From Agaricus subrufescens (lineage: Eukaryota; Basidiomycota; Agaricomycetes; Agaricales; Agaricaceae), in assembly GCA_029945375.1 (NCBI GenBank), contig CM057057.1, positions 5,518,001 through 5,582,000 on the forward strand: a stretch of 64,000 nucleotides of DNA. Direction: 5' to 3'. Under the pieces are notes generated by a model, which did no database searches, had not been told where the DNA came from, and saw only the letters and a program-made list of their open reading frames with translations. Made by a program: the position numbers and the translations under genes. This document shows, piece after piece, positions 12,564-24,873 of this stretch (positions are counted from its first letter, which is position 1; every line of letters begins with the position of its first letter).

Positions 12564-15032
12564 AAACAGCTTATCCAAACGCTGTTGTTCCCAAAAACCA
12601 ACCTAATTCTACCTACATACACGCCGTTTCGCTGCATGCCTTCTCACGTCCTAAGTCTCAATCAAAGAGTGACAAAACAACACTTCGGAAGCTCGGCACG
12701 TTAAAAGGAACAATTGTAAAAAGTAATTTATGAGTAACCAGGGTCATATGAGTACCCAGGAACGGGGAACGTCTTAACACTAACAACCGTTAAATTTATC
12801 ATCATATGCATTATACGTTTGGAAAATATTGTGTGAAAAAAAAGGATAACATGACAAGAACGATGACGATACGTAATCTCCAAAACAGGACAAAGAAAGT
12901 CATGAAAGCCGCTCAAAAGACAAGAACGAGAGAGCAAGAGAAAAAACTAGACAAGCATAGGTATGTAGATCAAAGAATGTCGGATAGCGAAAATTGTAAA
13001 GTAATAACCAGAAGGAGAGTAAGTCTTATAGGTGAGATGTGCAGAGGGGAACTACGAATGTGTAGCGGTACTGCCTAAAAGGATCCCAGATCCCAAAAAA
13101 GAAAGAAGAAGAATGCGATATGCACCCAAAAAAAATCGCATCTGACATGATGAACCCACAAAGACAATCACAAATCAAACCCAAGTCGAAAGTCGACAGA
13201 TGCCAGGAAAAGTTATGAGAAGACATGATCAAAAGATGAACAACGAACGACGTCAAAAGATAATCACGGGCCAAAAGAAAATATCCGCCACATTCATGAT
13301 CACAGGTCTGCGAAAGGCATAAGCGATCAGAAGATGAAAGCGCACAAGCTTGACTAGAAGCGACAAATATTCCCACAAGAGATCAGGTGTACCAACATCT
13401 GACAAGCGGCTTGAACGCGTCCCCAGGTGCGATCGATCGGTCCACACTCCCAGAGTATGGTCTGAACGAATGCACAGTTCATAGCATCACGGTCCGAATC
13501 TGTATAAGTAACCAAGTCAACCGACCAGCCGAATTTTTTTTTTTTCAAGGGGTAGCAAAAAAAGGGATGAAAAAATGGAATGAAGGGAAGGCGGAGAATT
13601 TGACAAAAGAAAATAAGGGAAGGAGGGGAACAGAACACTGGGACCTATAGGCCCAAACACAAAAAATTTTAATTCAAATTCACTTACGTTCCTGCTGACT
13701 ATGGTACTGCATGATGCGAGATCGAAACAAGAAGTAGACCATATTGAGCCATGCCAATGGAATTTTCAAGATCGGCCAGTGCACGGCAAATAATTACGTG
13801 TGTCCGTAATTATTTCAAAATTAGATCAGGGCCAATCAATAGGAACCGGTATGAAGCGGAAAATGTCCAATTTTACGTTGTTTAAAAATTCCGAAGGTGA
13901 GGGTTGAGTGTATGTGTAGCATAAGAGGCGAACGTAAGGGGGGCAGAAGAGCAGAAGAGCATTATTGCAGAAGAGCGAAAAGCGAAGAAGCCAAGAGCCG
14001 AAGCGAGGATGGAACAACGAGTGCGGGAGGCCAAAAAACCCGTTTATGTAGACAACGTAGTGAAAGTGACCACGAAGAACGACAAGGTACGGAGTGAGGC
14101 ACATAGGAAGACAATTGTTTTGTTATCCGCATTGAATGGAATGTGAGGGTCGGGTAGATTTCGATTATCCAGATGAACATTTGGTTAATCGGTGATGGTT
14201 GGATGACAGATGAGGACATCGCCACAGTTTCGATTCCATGGTGTGTTTCGGGTGTTGGCGGTGCGATGCGTTCGTCCGTAATAGGTATAGTGATAGACAA
14301 CGTAGGACGAAGAAGTGATACAATCATCGGGGATAAAGGTAAAGATTGGTGTAGCGTCGAGAGAACCGAAATAGACCCAAGGAAGATTGGGTTCAAAGAT
14401 CAAACATCGATTGTAGGAGACATCAAACATGTAATTGTCCGCCCGGGTCGAAGATATCAAAACGCAATTGGCCACCAATACCCCAATCCCCATAAATGGA
14501 AGGAGGTTACCGTGGAAGAGGTAATTCCGTACCCACAGGATAAGGAAGATTGCGTGATCGATGGTTGGTCGCACGAGCACATTCCGAACCATGCGAAACC
14601 GCCGATTCCCGTTGACAATGGGTTGCGAATGACGAGTTCCGGGCCAATTTAGCATAGCGGTAACAAATTCAGGTTGGGAGTTATCGTAAATCGGTAAGTG
14701 GGATCAGATTCGGTGGCAGTTGCGATCCACACATCAGGTTCGTTTGCGGAGTTTGATTTGTGCGTTTATAAAAAGAGTGTTGCAGATATAGAAAAAAAGG
14801 TGAGAGACCATCAATAGAATGCTCCTCGTGATAAGCAATGATATACAATATGAAAAGCAAGAGAAAGCAAAAAAAAAAAAAAAAACAAAGTAAAATGCAA
14901 CGAAAGCCGGCGAATAACTGGGCCGAGGGTGCGCATTACGTGCCGATGGGGTGAGTGGCCGGATGACGCAACATAAGGCACCAAACCGCACCCGGGCTTG
15001 TCCAAAAAGGAACTTGGATGCATGTCGATAAG
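12564..15032. other. Gene-poor, purine-rich stretch
   Basis: This lies between two convergent gene ends (7-TM plus, G-alpha minus). The plus strand is rich in A and G runs (for example 12,830-12,960, 13,080-13,200, 13,540-13,640, 13,960-14,050) and has homopolymers at 13,536-13,545 and 14,869-14,886. From 14,173 to 14,655 both strands are open for more than 155 codons, with a third frame open at 13,962-14,396. No frame shows a known motif or a convincing splice model. The region may be 3' UTR and spacer. Confidence 0.35.
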
Positions 15033-16881
15033 CTAGAGAAGCGCAGCAACCTCGAGGTTGGAGCGCAAGATAATACTAGAGCAGCATCGTAAGAAAAGGT
15101 TGTTCACTCATGAGTAAATGGATCGGGATGCGAAGGCCAGTATGGCGGGGTGTGAGAAAAAGCTGTCAGGGATGCAGCCGCCTTCTCAACCAAAAAATAA
15201 AAAAAGCATGCGAAGGAAATTGGAAAGCAATAATTGGAAATCGAAATGAGGACACTCACTCTACAAATAGAAACAAGATCATCAGTCAAGGAACGTCACA
15301 GTTGAGAAGCAGAAGACAGACCTTCAACAGCAGCCATCACAACCCTCAACATTGCCGTGTCAGTTGCCGTTGTTATGCTAAACAGTGACAGAAGAATTAG
15401 TCACTGGGAAACACATCAGGCTAGATGGAACATGCGTACTGTATATAAATTTCTCTCTCCTTCGATCTACCAGCTTTTTGGGCCAACTTGGCGAACCGCC
15501 GCTTGAAATAATCCCTACCAGCCCTGATATCTCCAGGTTCACCATCAAAATCCTGTGCAGATGAAAACAAAATGTTATGTCAATTCGCCCAGGATCAGAA
15601 TACATAGTAACGTACAGGGAAAAAGCTTTTTATGTTTGATAGAGGTAATTTCTTTTCAAAAAGATCATTCTTGTTGAGGAAGAGAATCTGCGGGAAAATA
15701 GGATCAGCATGTGATCAAGAGTTTAACGGGACATCTCGAAGCTCGCAGGATAGCCCAGTATAGACAAGTTAGGAAAGACGTACAATCGATGTTTGTTTGA
15801 ACCATTGTGAATGGCATATCGAGTCCCATATTGTCATCGCGTCTTGCATTTGATTCTAAGGTCGGTGTTGGGTATGAATTGGCAAAGAGAATAACAAAAG
15901 TCACATACGGCGTCTTTGTCTTCCACCAAACATTGATCGTAGCCACTCAAACTGACCAAGAATAAGATACTTGTGACTTCCTGGAAACAATGGATCCATT
16001 TTCTTCGTTCACTCTTCTGACCCCCAACATCAACCATTAGTAGTTCGATTTCCCGCAGGTGAAACGAAGTTTCGGTGATACCGATGGTACGTGCTCGACA
16101 TCGGATTATGTCTTGTTCCGTAGGTTGATAGTTCGGTTGGAAGAGCCTATCGATATCTGAAAAGAAGTACGGTAGACTAGGCAACGACCGCCGTGAACAG
16201 CATGTTTGAGACCACCAACACGATAACGTACTTCTCCGGTAGGGCCGCCTCATTCCCTCTCTCGTAAGCCCGCTGGACGTTTGGGTCGTTCCACAGTGCC
16301 TTGAGAGGTTCAATATATTGGACCGGGAAAGGTTCACCATCGCCAATGTCCTTGGCATTATCAACGATCTCGACATTGTGGATATTCTCTTCGGAAACTT
16401 TGATTTCGAATTCGTCCATGGCATCAAGTATATATCGTATGCCCCTAGTGATGTTATCGAAGACGAGTTGACGATAGGACTCTATTTCTTGCGACGAGAA
16501 GGGGACTTTGTGAATTAAGCGCATTTGCTAACGGAGGCCCAAGTAAGCACAAGAGATGCACGACGCATTCACGATAAGTGACGGTGTTGCTCACCTTGAG
16601 GATGGTTGACTTTCCAGAGTCACCAGAACCCAGCAATAAGACCTAGGGCCCATAAGTCAGCAATGTGCGGGGCAGAAGAGATCGCGAAAACGGTCGGACT
16701 TTGACCTGCGAGGCCATCTTTGCTTTTGCCTGCAATGAGAGAAGGCCGATTAGTCAGAAATAAGGCCAGGGAATACGCTCTGACTAACCTCCTTGAGCTG
16801 ACGATCGATTTCCCGGTTGCGAGCCTTCTCGACTTCGCTGACCTCTACTTGAGGGGCTGGGGAGGATATGCAGGAGCCCAT
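15033..16881 (-). CDS. Heterotrimeric G-protein alpha subunit
   Basis: GTP-binding signalling subunit at the inner face of the plasma membrane. Exons: 16881-16789, 16729-16700, 16642-16595, 16527-16232, 16176-15909, 15855-15784, 15687-15616, 15552-15440, 15377-15322, a single base at 15260, and 15075-15033; total 363 residues. The N-terminus MGSCIS has Gly2 and Cys4 for myristoylation and palmitoylation. Motifs: P-loop GSGDSGKST (residues 46-54; Asp where many have Glu), RARTIGITE switch I, DVGGQKSERRKW switch II, FLNKNDLF, and TTATDT. The tail IILRSNLEVAALL aligns residue for residue with other G-alpha C-termini only when the base at 15,260 is a one-nucleotide exon. The tail lacks the cysteine used by pertussis toxin. 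Intron 2 has an unusual GTCCGA donor. The subgroup is not assigned. Confidence 0.88.
15260..15260 (-). other. Candidate one-nucleotide exon of the G-alpha gene
   Basis: The exon ending ...MAAVEG- stops with a phase-1 G at 15,322. Intron 15,321-15,261 ends TTTGTAG. One A follows, and directly after it comes a perfect donor, GTGAGT (15,259 onward). The next acceptor is CTCTAG at 15,076, and the last exon starts T-ATT-ATC-TTG. G+A+T restores the conserved Asp before IILRSNL. No two-exon solution gives that frame without a stop or a 10-residue insertion. Confidence 0.6.
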
Positions 16882-18654
16882 GGCTGCACAGCGGGTGGTG
16901 GTGGTGGAGGGGGAAAGGGGATGGGAAAAAGCGGCGTTGTGACAAGTTTGTTCGGAGCTAATCACATCAATTCGCTTTCAAACATGTATATCCCTGATCA
17001 AATCGAACGGCACTTCTCAGTCCCAATTATATTCCCGTCCCCGCTAAATCCCATGCCAAGGCCCGCCCCACCCGCTTCGCTCGTCTTATAATCGAGCTTT
17101 TCTTCCAAAGATTTACCGTCACGCACTGCCTAAGTATAGTTAGCTACCGATATCCCGCCAAGTCACCCGCGGGCTGATATATGGTCTTTGGCATCGAATC
17201 GAGTGCGGCCGTCCTCCAACCAGCGGGTGATATGTGTACATTGACACCCGAGTTGCGCAGATGATGTCTTACAGAAGTCTTTTCTCCCATCACTACCTTG
17301 ACAACCAGGTGTCAATCATGGCAACGACAACCAATTATATTCAATTTTGCAGTATCTCTAGCGTTGAGAAACGTGCGCCGACTCAAAGTTCCGTAGCTGC
17401 TTGCTTGGTTGAGAGTAAGACAGAAACTTCACCTTTGAGGGGCATGAAGCTTACGCCGCAGGTATTAGCGTCGTTGGTTCTCACTGAGGGTTGGACTTCG
17501 AGAATTCAAAGAAATTCTGCCAAAGAGGTCTCTACCCTTGATTTCTGAACTGTATGGTGGGGAAGTTTCCGTGGCGTTGCCGTGAGCCGACCCAGTCACA
17601 ACGGTGGAGCCTGTCTGATGGTGCTGAATCCCTCGAGCTGAAAACTTCAAAATGTCACAACACGAAACAACCTAACCTCACATATGGAGGGAGTGGTATT
17701 AAATGACAACTTGTAGATTGCCTCAGTTGATGACATACGCGGGGTGCCATGTGCTACAGTCCGGAGGCAGAGTGGAATTCGTAAGCTGAGGAAGCTTTCT
17801 TACGAGTGATCAATTGATCAGTGACTGGGCTCCCTAACTTGAAACTGATCCGATTAGCATGATGGCTCTAAGAAAACGAGATAAAACGAGATACTCCTCA
17901 ATTTGAACTTCTTTCCCCATGCCGGCCGGGCTTGACGATATCTCATACAACTTTCATCTCCAAGCTCCATGCTTCGATAAGATGCGCGTCACGAAAAACG
18001 CCCTAACCGCTCTATTCTAGTATGTATATCAAAATTGGAGGAAAAATAGCATACGATGTAACGATATAATTTCCTGCATTCTGGGACAAGGATTTATCGA
18101 ACGGGGCGCTTTGATACTTTATGGTCGCTTTGTATAACAACACTGAGATGATTCATTTATGGTCAAATTATAGCCCATAAGGGCACCATGCTTGAAAATG
18201 TGTAACATCTATTTTGCAATTCTCCAACATGTGAACATGCCAACTAGCTGTCAAAGCTAAACAGGATTCAGAATGATGAGCATGCATCCTCCACTTAATC
18301 AACTGATAGTGCCGACGGCAATTTCACTTGCTGTAAAGGAATTATCATCGTGATTAAATCTCTGCCGGGCGTCGGATCCACGAATTTCCGTATTCCAACT
18401 ATTGCTGTTCTGATATTTTTAACTCAACAACTTCGCTTTCTCCGAGTCCTCGGACTCAACGTTCCACCGATACCCAGCAACTTGAACAACGTCCGTACGT
18501 AACCAACGAGGAATTGAACGTTTATCAACCAACATTCAATCTATACCCCGTATTTTGTCCTGGTTTTCCTTTGCTTCAAATTAAGATCAGGGATCAAAGT
18601 CATTAAATCCCGCATTACATAAGGCGGCCCAAACGGACTAAACACCTGGGTATA
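16882..18654. other. Intergenic region
   Basis: This is the 5' flank of the G-alpha gene and the 3' flank of the secreted-protein gene. It has short frames only (17,234-17,548 plus; 17,465-17,650 minus), with no motif and no repeat recognised. Confidence 0.4.
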
Positions 18655-19397
18655 TTACACCGCCAAAAAACCAATCATACCACGTAAAACTAAAACACAA
18701 ATCAGACTATAGATTAAATCAACAGATTTCCAGGTTCGACGTGCAACCCCTCCAGAAAGCTGTGTTTGACCAGGAATAGCTGCGGTTTCGGTTATAGTAT
18801 AATAAGCAGTCAAAGGACCAGAATATGTGGTAGTCTTAATTTCAATCGGTCCTCCACCAACCTCTTCTGCGGCTTCATTAATGCAAAACCCTGCTGTCGT
18901 TCCTTCAAACTTGCAGGTATAAGAAAGTGTTATAGTCTCATTTTGACCAAAGCCATTCGTTATCGTATTCGCGCCAGCATACCCCGAGGCATCGGCCACG
19001 AACTCATCTTATCAGACCCAAGAGAATCAGTCACCAACGAGATAAAAGTTAACGCATAAAAACTCACTCATAACGGTAGTTGCCACTCGGCTGTTTGTCA
19101 AAGTTGTAGTACTTGAGGACTCAACCAGAATCGCTCCAGACACGACCGCCTTGTGGCTGTATGTTGTCATTCCATCTGCACCAACGCCAAGTGCGGTGTA
19201 TGTCTCCGAATATTGTAAAGTCTCACTGAAAGAATGTGGGAGAGCGGTTGGTTGGACGTTATAGAGCGTGACTGTGGTAGGCATAGCGAAGGTCCCTTCA
19301 ACCAATGAATTGAGCATATACCACTCGAGCAGGTCAGAAAGGGTGGCTTACCAGGTAAGAGGAGCATCGTGAGGAACCCAGTAGACAGGAATCTCAT
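18655..19397 (-). CDS. Small secreted or GPI/TM-anchored protein
   Basis: Three exons (19397-19352, 19295-19068, 19007-18655; introns of 56 and 60 bp, GTAAGC...GAAG and GTGAGT...TAAG) give a 208-residue protein. The start is fixed by a signal peptide (MRFLSTGFLTMLLLPGTFA). The mature part is rich in Thr, Ser and Ala, with an N-glycosylation site (NET in FGQNETITLSY) and two cysteines in YTCKFEGTTAGFCINE, probably a disulphide pair. The C-terminus is hydrophobic (VDLIYSLICVLVL, then GFLAV), as in GPI-signal or single-pass proteins. It looks like a cell-surface protein. I recognise the architecture but not a named family. Confidence 0.7.
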
Positions 19398-20014
19398 TGT
19401 GGGATAGTAGGTCCGCGCAAAGCGACGACCGGTCGTTAAACTTCACCATCTTCAGATATTTATCCGAGAGCCGAGACGTTGTTTAAATTCAAACTCTGTC
19501 ACACGGCCCAGAACAGTCGCGGATATCAATACATCAATGATGATCATCACTGGCGACCATATGGGTTAACCGTAAGGAGGTCATGGGGCAACCGTTGATT
19601 GGCTGCTGCGCCATGTGCCGCAAAATCAAATAGATAGTGCAGTACAAAGTTCGTAACCAGCAGGTGCCTGATTGCCAAGCAGAAGGTATAGCAGCGGCGG
19701 TGTACCTTATACTGAAATGCTGCAGATATGCGACTCAGCATCTGACTCCATTGTTAATCAATCTAAGAATAGTATACACACACCGATGAATTTGTCGAGT
19801 TATGTTTTGGTAATAGTAGTAAAATGTTCACTCCAGATAAGGAACATCACACGATACACTATATTTCAATACGATGCTGAATAGCGTGATAAGATGGGAG
19901 ACAATTCTCATTTCAGGTCGCATTTGTAGAAAAAAGAGAACAGAATGTCCATTCCACCCAGAGAAAGAAAGGAAACTACAAAATTTCGATGCGTGTCATT
20001 TATGTATTAGTAGA
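19398..20014. other. Intergenic region, 3' flank of copy A
   Basis: There is no gene here. The part from about 19,890 resembles the 3' flanks of the other membrane-protein copies (short A-rich motifs before a stop-proximal block ending WTRFIPHF on the minus strand). Confidence 0.4.
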
Positions 20015-20430
20015 CTAAAAATGGGGAATAAAGCGAGTCCACTCTACACTCAGGAAGGCTTCCGGGGGAAGCTTACGAAGAGTAGTGAAAGGAAGAACGA
20101 GAAGAATGATGCGTGCTACAGCATACGCAATGGCGGCACAGAAGGCGAACCCTGCAGTCAGACTTGTAGCAACATCTTCCGTCTCAAAGCAACAGCAGCA
20201 CAAAGCAGTACCAACAACTAGCATGACCACTAGTCCAACAATTGGTATACCACAGGGTGCAACAGTTACATAGAAAGCAGAGACCCACCACAATTCCTCT
20301 TCGATCGGTGTAGGAAATTCTGAAAGCCATGAAGGAATTAAATGAAGGGCTCCGAAAATAGTTCCAGCCAATAGAAGGAACAGCCAATATCCATCCCCAT
20401 CAAATAACCCCATTAAGAAGCCCTGTACCC

Positions 20431-20445
20431 CCGACTGTGTTGGTT
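20431..20445. repeat. LINE target-site duplication, copy 1
   Basis: CCGACTGTGTTGGTT lies next to the A-rich tail of the LINE. The identical 15 bases stand at 23,696-23,710 at the other end, inside exon 3 of copy A. Confidence 0.9.
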
Positions 20446-23400
20446 TTTTATTTTATTTTATTTTTAAAATCAAATTTTATTAAGCGCTGCCCGATCGTGT
20501 AGCGCTCCTGACCAGAGGTCAGGAAAAAAGGTGGTGAAAACAAATCGCCTAGCAACAAAAATGAGAAAAATAAATGAAAACAAATCTCTGAAGCACAAGA
20601 AACTAGATAACACGGACAGGTGCCCCGAGTGACATTTGAGAGGCTGAGGCAGGTTAATGAATAACAGAGGAATCTGAGAGAGAGACTTAGTATATATTTA
20701 CAGGACTGTATCATGAGACGCATGAATAGAGAGAAAGAGGAAAGGGAAAGGAAACCGAGACATCAAACCGGGAACCATAGTGGGGTCTGAGCAAGCTCAG
20801 GGGGATTCAGGATGGTTAGGAACCGATTACCGTTACAGGACCTGAATAAGGTTGGCATGGTCCGAAGACCGCCAAGCCAATAGGGACCTTCCTCGACCGC
20901 CCTATTCGCAGCTTGGTAAAGCCTAAGCCTCAGGGTTGCCACCCCTAGCTTCTTGGTAGTGGTGGTAGTCTGCCACGGGGACGGGGCGGATTTCTATGAG
21001 TTCGTCGGAGTGTACGATGGTGATGGGGATGAAAAGTTGGGCGAAGGTGGGGCCCAGTTTCTCACGTATGAAGATGGGATCGGAGTGAGGGGTGGGGTCT
21101 AGGCCAATTAGACTGCGCCGGTGGTTTTTGAGGCGGTGCATGTATTCAACATGGACATTCCACTTGTCCTCCTCTTTCCTGGGGCATGAGGGGCCTTGGA
21201 AAGAGAAGGCCTTGGGATTGTCAATGAGGAACAATATGACGTCCTCAATGCAAGTGTAGTCGTGGTCGATGCGTCTGGTGTACCAGGAGCATTTGTTGAG
21301 TATATGGCGTCTTGTCTCGAGGGTGTGGCGGTGACCAGGGCATGTGGTGGATGGGGGGGGGATCGGAGTTAGCGAAGAACCGGTTGTGGTAACTGCCGAT
21401 AGGAGCGTGATTAGTTGTGGCGCGGCAGAACCTTGCGTACAGTTGAGTGGATTCAGCGGCGGAGGTAAAGAAATAAGTTCCCATCCAGGGGCCGTTTCCA
21501 TGTGTGGTGGGGGTGAGGTGTTCTTCTGACTCTCCATCCATCATGGGCAAGAATCTTTTCCCTTTGAAGAATCCCAACTTTGGGTTATGGAAGTCTTGGG
21601 TCCATTGAGCAGACGCTTCCTGTTCGATGGTGAGGTGATGTTTTTGTAGTGTTTGGGAGGGGGGGAAAACTGTTTTGCGATCGTAAGAGGCGTGTCTTGC
21701 ACTAGTGGTGGTGTGTTTGGCAATGCACAGTGCGCAGTTACGTTCGAATGTTTTGTGCTTGCAATGTGGCATGCTGGCAGCGCGGAACCCGGTGATGGTG
21801 ATGTGGATGTGAGGAGCGGCTTCTACCAGGTCGCTAAGTGCTCCAGCAAGAGCGATGTTGATAGAGTGTCCCTTGTGGGACGTGCTGTTGAAAATGTGTC
21901 CCTGTAGGACAGGGACGCATGGTGAAAGAAGTTGAATGTGGCATATGGTGTGTTGAGGATGACTGTGGATATGTTGTGTGATTTTTGTGATGGCCATAAT
22001 GGCGGACCACGTATGGGCATTCGCGATGGACGTTTGTCTTCCCGCGGGGAGGGTGTTGGAGTATATGAGGGAGCCTTTGTGGGTGATGGAGTAGGCTGTG
22101 TGGACGTGTTTGGGTATGGCGGGGTCAGTTGGGTCGAACACGTCGTCTTTTTGTTTTTTGCCGGCCATGACAGCGCATATGGAATGATCGGCGGGGGTGG
22201 AGATAATTTTGGACACGAGTTCATGATGAGCTTCGATTTCGTCCTTAGGGGCTTTAAGGGATGAAGGGGGGACAACGAGGGTGAGTTTGTCGTAATGGAC
22301 GTCCATGAAGCGTTGTCCTGGCATGGCTTTGGGGTGTGTAGGGTGAAAGGTTTCAGCGATGAGGTCGAGACTGCTAACGTCTAGTGGGGACTTAGCGGTT
22401 TTCCTTCTCATTTTAGACATCATCTCTAGGCTCTCCGGGTGTAATTTAGTCCCTTGGGCGATGCATTTGTAGGTGAGGGCAAGGATAGGGTGACCACGAT
22501 GAAGCGTGGCGATCCTGGCCTTGGATTTGTCGTGTAATTTTTTGAGGACAATGTGCATGGGCGTGAGACCGGCCATAGCAAGTGCTCCGCCTGTGGGGGT
22601 GGTGCGGAATGCCCCAGTAATCCATAGTGATGCGGACCGGTGCATAGCGTTGAAGATTTTGGTGTTGGCAACGAATCTGCGAGTACCAGGATGATACCAG
22701 CAGCTAAGTCCATATGTGGCAATAGGGATGACGCACGAGGTGTAGAGGAGACATTTGTGTATAGGGTTGAGGCCGCGTGCCAAGTTGCCTAGAATTTTGA
22801 GGCATTTTGCGGCTGAGAACAAGCGTGTGGTGTATCTTTTGACATGGTGTTTAAAAGTGAGGGAGCGGTCGAAGAAGACGCCTAGATATCTCCAGACGTC
22901 TTTGGGGGTGAGGGGATGATCTCCTGTGAACGGTTCAACTCCGAGATCAATGGGGGGGTTGGGATCTCCGGGTTTTTTGGCGAAGTTGAAGAGTTCAGTT
23001 TTGGAATGTTCCATAACCAATCCGAACTCTGTGAATAAAGAGGTGATGTAAGTGTATGCGTGGATGAGGGATTCATGAGAACTATTATAATCAGAGTCTG
23101 TAGCTACAAGGAGACCATCGTCAACATAAGAGAGAAATGAAGAAATGGGTTTAATAAAAGATTCGTCATTCTCAATCCAGTAGTCCAGGAGATGAAAAAT
23201 TGGAGAAATATAGAGTGCGGACAGGATAGGCGAAAGGGCACTTCCTTGTCTGACTCCTACATCGCAAGCGTATTTTGGGGATTTTCTGTTGTTTATGTTA
23301 TATGACGTATGTCGGTTAACTAAATAATTGCGGAAAAAGGAGACAACCTTGGGGTGGATATCCAAAATAGGTTAGTGTGTCACATAAAATGGAATGATTC

Positions 23401-23695
23401 AAAGATGGAAAAAATTGAGTGATGTCAAACGCGAGTACTGAGACAACCTGTTTACGACTCCAAGCGTTCCTAACACAATGGGTGATGGCTATGGCGGCGT
23501 CTTCTGTGGATCGTTGAAGAATACCTCCGGTTTGGCATGGGTGTATGATGTTATGGGTAATGCTGTCGAATTGAAGGCGGGTAGCTATAACCTTTTCGAA
23601 TAGTTTACCTGTTGTGTTAAGCAGCACTATTGGTCGGAATGATTTAATCTTGTCGTATGTCGGTTTGCCAGGTTTGGGGATGATGACGGAATTTG
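20446..23695 (-). mobile_element. 5'-truncated non-LTR retrotransposon (LINE)
   Basis: The element reads on the minus strand. It begins inside the reverse transcriptase (NSVIIPKPGKPTYDK, then KSFRPIVLLNTTGKLFEK), continues with FDITQFFPSLNHSILCDTL, GVRQGSALSPILSALY, FLSYVDDG (catalytic YVDD) and KDVWRYLGVFFDRSLTFKHH, and ends with a CCHC-like knuckle (CPGHRHTLETRRHILNKC). Two frameshifts break it, near 23,365 and at a run of G near 21,352-21,360. The 3' end is an A-rich tail made of TAAAA repeats (20,446-20,470 on the plus strand). It is flanked by a 15-bp duplication. No endonuclease domain remains. It is dead as an autonomous element and probably of the Tad/jockey type; the clade is uncertain. 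Confidence 0.88.
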
Positions 23696-23710
23696 CCGAC
23701 TGTGTTGGTT
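23696..23710. repeat. LINE target-site duplication, copy 2
   Basis: Identical to 20,431-20,445. It marks the 5' junction of the truncated LINE. Confidence 0.9.
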
Positions 23711-24873
23711 GTACCCACTTTTCGATCGTCATGATCAGTCGCTATTTCCGGTACGAATAAGATACAACATGCACTAACCTGAGTAACCTCATTCGTAAGG
23801 TGACTCCGTCTTCGTCTTCTACGACTCCTCCCACGACGAGCTTCAGGTTTTGGTAATGAATCAGTGTTTGGTGTCTCATTTTCGGGGTTCAGGCTCGAGG
23901 AACGTGGTATTAATGGAACTTCTTCTTGCTTGCCAGCCCCATTGGCCTCTAGATGCCCGGGTTTCCTTCATCCTTCTCAAGATAGAGGCGAAAAGGAACA
24001 GATAAACTTTGAGGCTTGTTCCACCAAAGGGAATAGATGAAGATATTTTGTACGGCATACGCCAGCGTCACGACTTCCAACTCTGTGACATGAAGGTGGA
24101 CCGACCATCGAGCAAGACATTGAACAATGAACCATGTCGTTTGATTTAAGGCGAAGAACTTGCTCATCCAATCTCCTTTGCTTTTGTCTTCTATATCTTT
24201 CAAAGAAATAAGTCCAATCTGCTGGATGATAGGCCGCATTCTAGGGTCCTGAAAAGTTTTTGAGCATAGTCTGAATTTCTTGGGCATCTCATCGTTATCA
24301 TCGTAAAGCCTGATCCTACCCATAACAGCAAGGAAGCCGTGTGTAAGGTTCCACCGACTGTCGTATTTCTTGATCTTTAATTCGCGCTCATATTGTTTAC
24401 TAGTCTTCCCTCGTATTTCGACGGATTCAGGTGTGCCTTTCGGTCCAATGTTCAACTGTGAAATCATAATAAAAACGAGAGGTTTGCTTACACATAGACA
24501 CAAAATTCGCATTCCAATCATCCATATACTTCTTCGCCGCTATCCGCTCCTTAACCGCTATTCCCGCCATAATCTCCGGAGCAATCAGAGCTGCAAGCAT
24601 CCAACCAAACCGCCGCCCAAAGGATCTCCACACGCCCATGTCAGATTTTGGCGCGTCAAGGTGAAGGGCGACCCATGTACAAGCCAAGATCGTCATGAAG
24701 CAACTCAAAATTATGTTCGTTCTGGTGCGATAACGAGAAATGTCATTGCAGTCTGGCGCATCACAACTAAGTGGCGTCGCTAGAACGCTCGGTGAGCCTT
24801 GTAGGCTTTGGAAAGAAGGAGTTGGCAGACTATATGAGGGACTAGGTGTAGCGGGTAGGGGTAATATGATCAT

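Larger units (their letters stand above)
20015..24873 (-). pseudogene. Membrane-protein family copy A, broken by a LINE and a frameshift
   Basis: This has the three-exon layout shared by all copies. Exon 1 is 24873-24492 (382 bp, starting MIILPLPATPSPS and holding TNIILSCFMTILACTWVAL). Exon 2 is 24436 to about 23788 (TPESVEIRG, LTHGFLAVMG, DKSKGDWMSKFF, TELEVVTLAYAV). Exon 3 starts at 23717 with WVQPTQS, is interrupted at 23,695 by a LINE, and resumes at 20,430 with GVQGFLMGLFDG, ending EWTRFIPHF at 20,015. Taking the LINE out restores the exon 3 frame exactly (438 bp). Exon 2 is one base short compared with copies D-F, near 23,960, where KDEG runs into a stop. The gene was therefore hit at least twice. 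The function of the family is unknown; it is predicted to span the membrane several times. Confidence 0.85.

Noticed and set aside
11633..12733. A single 366-codon plus-strand frame
   Set aside because: It reads through three introns. The spliced model 11,487-12,563 restores the start MSSEYSAP, the LYQCF and LPVLF segments and the family C-terminus.
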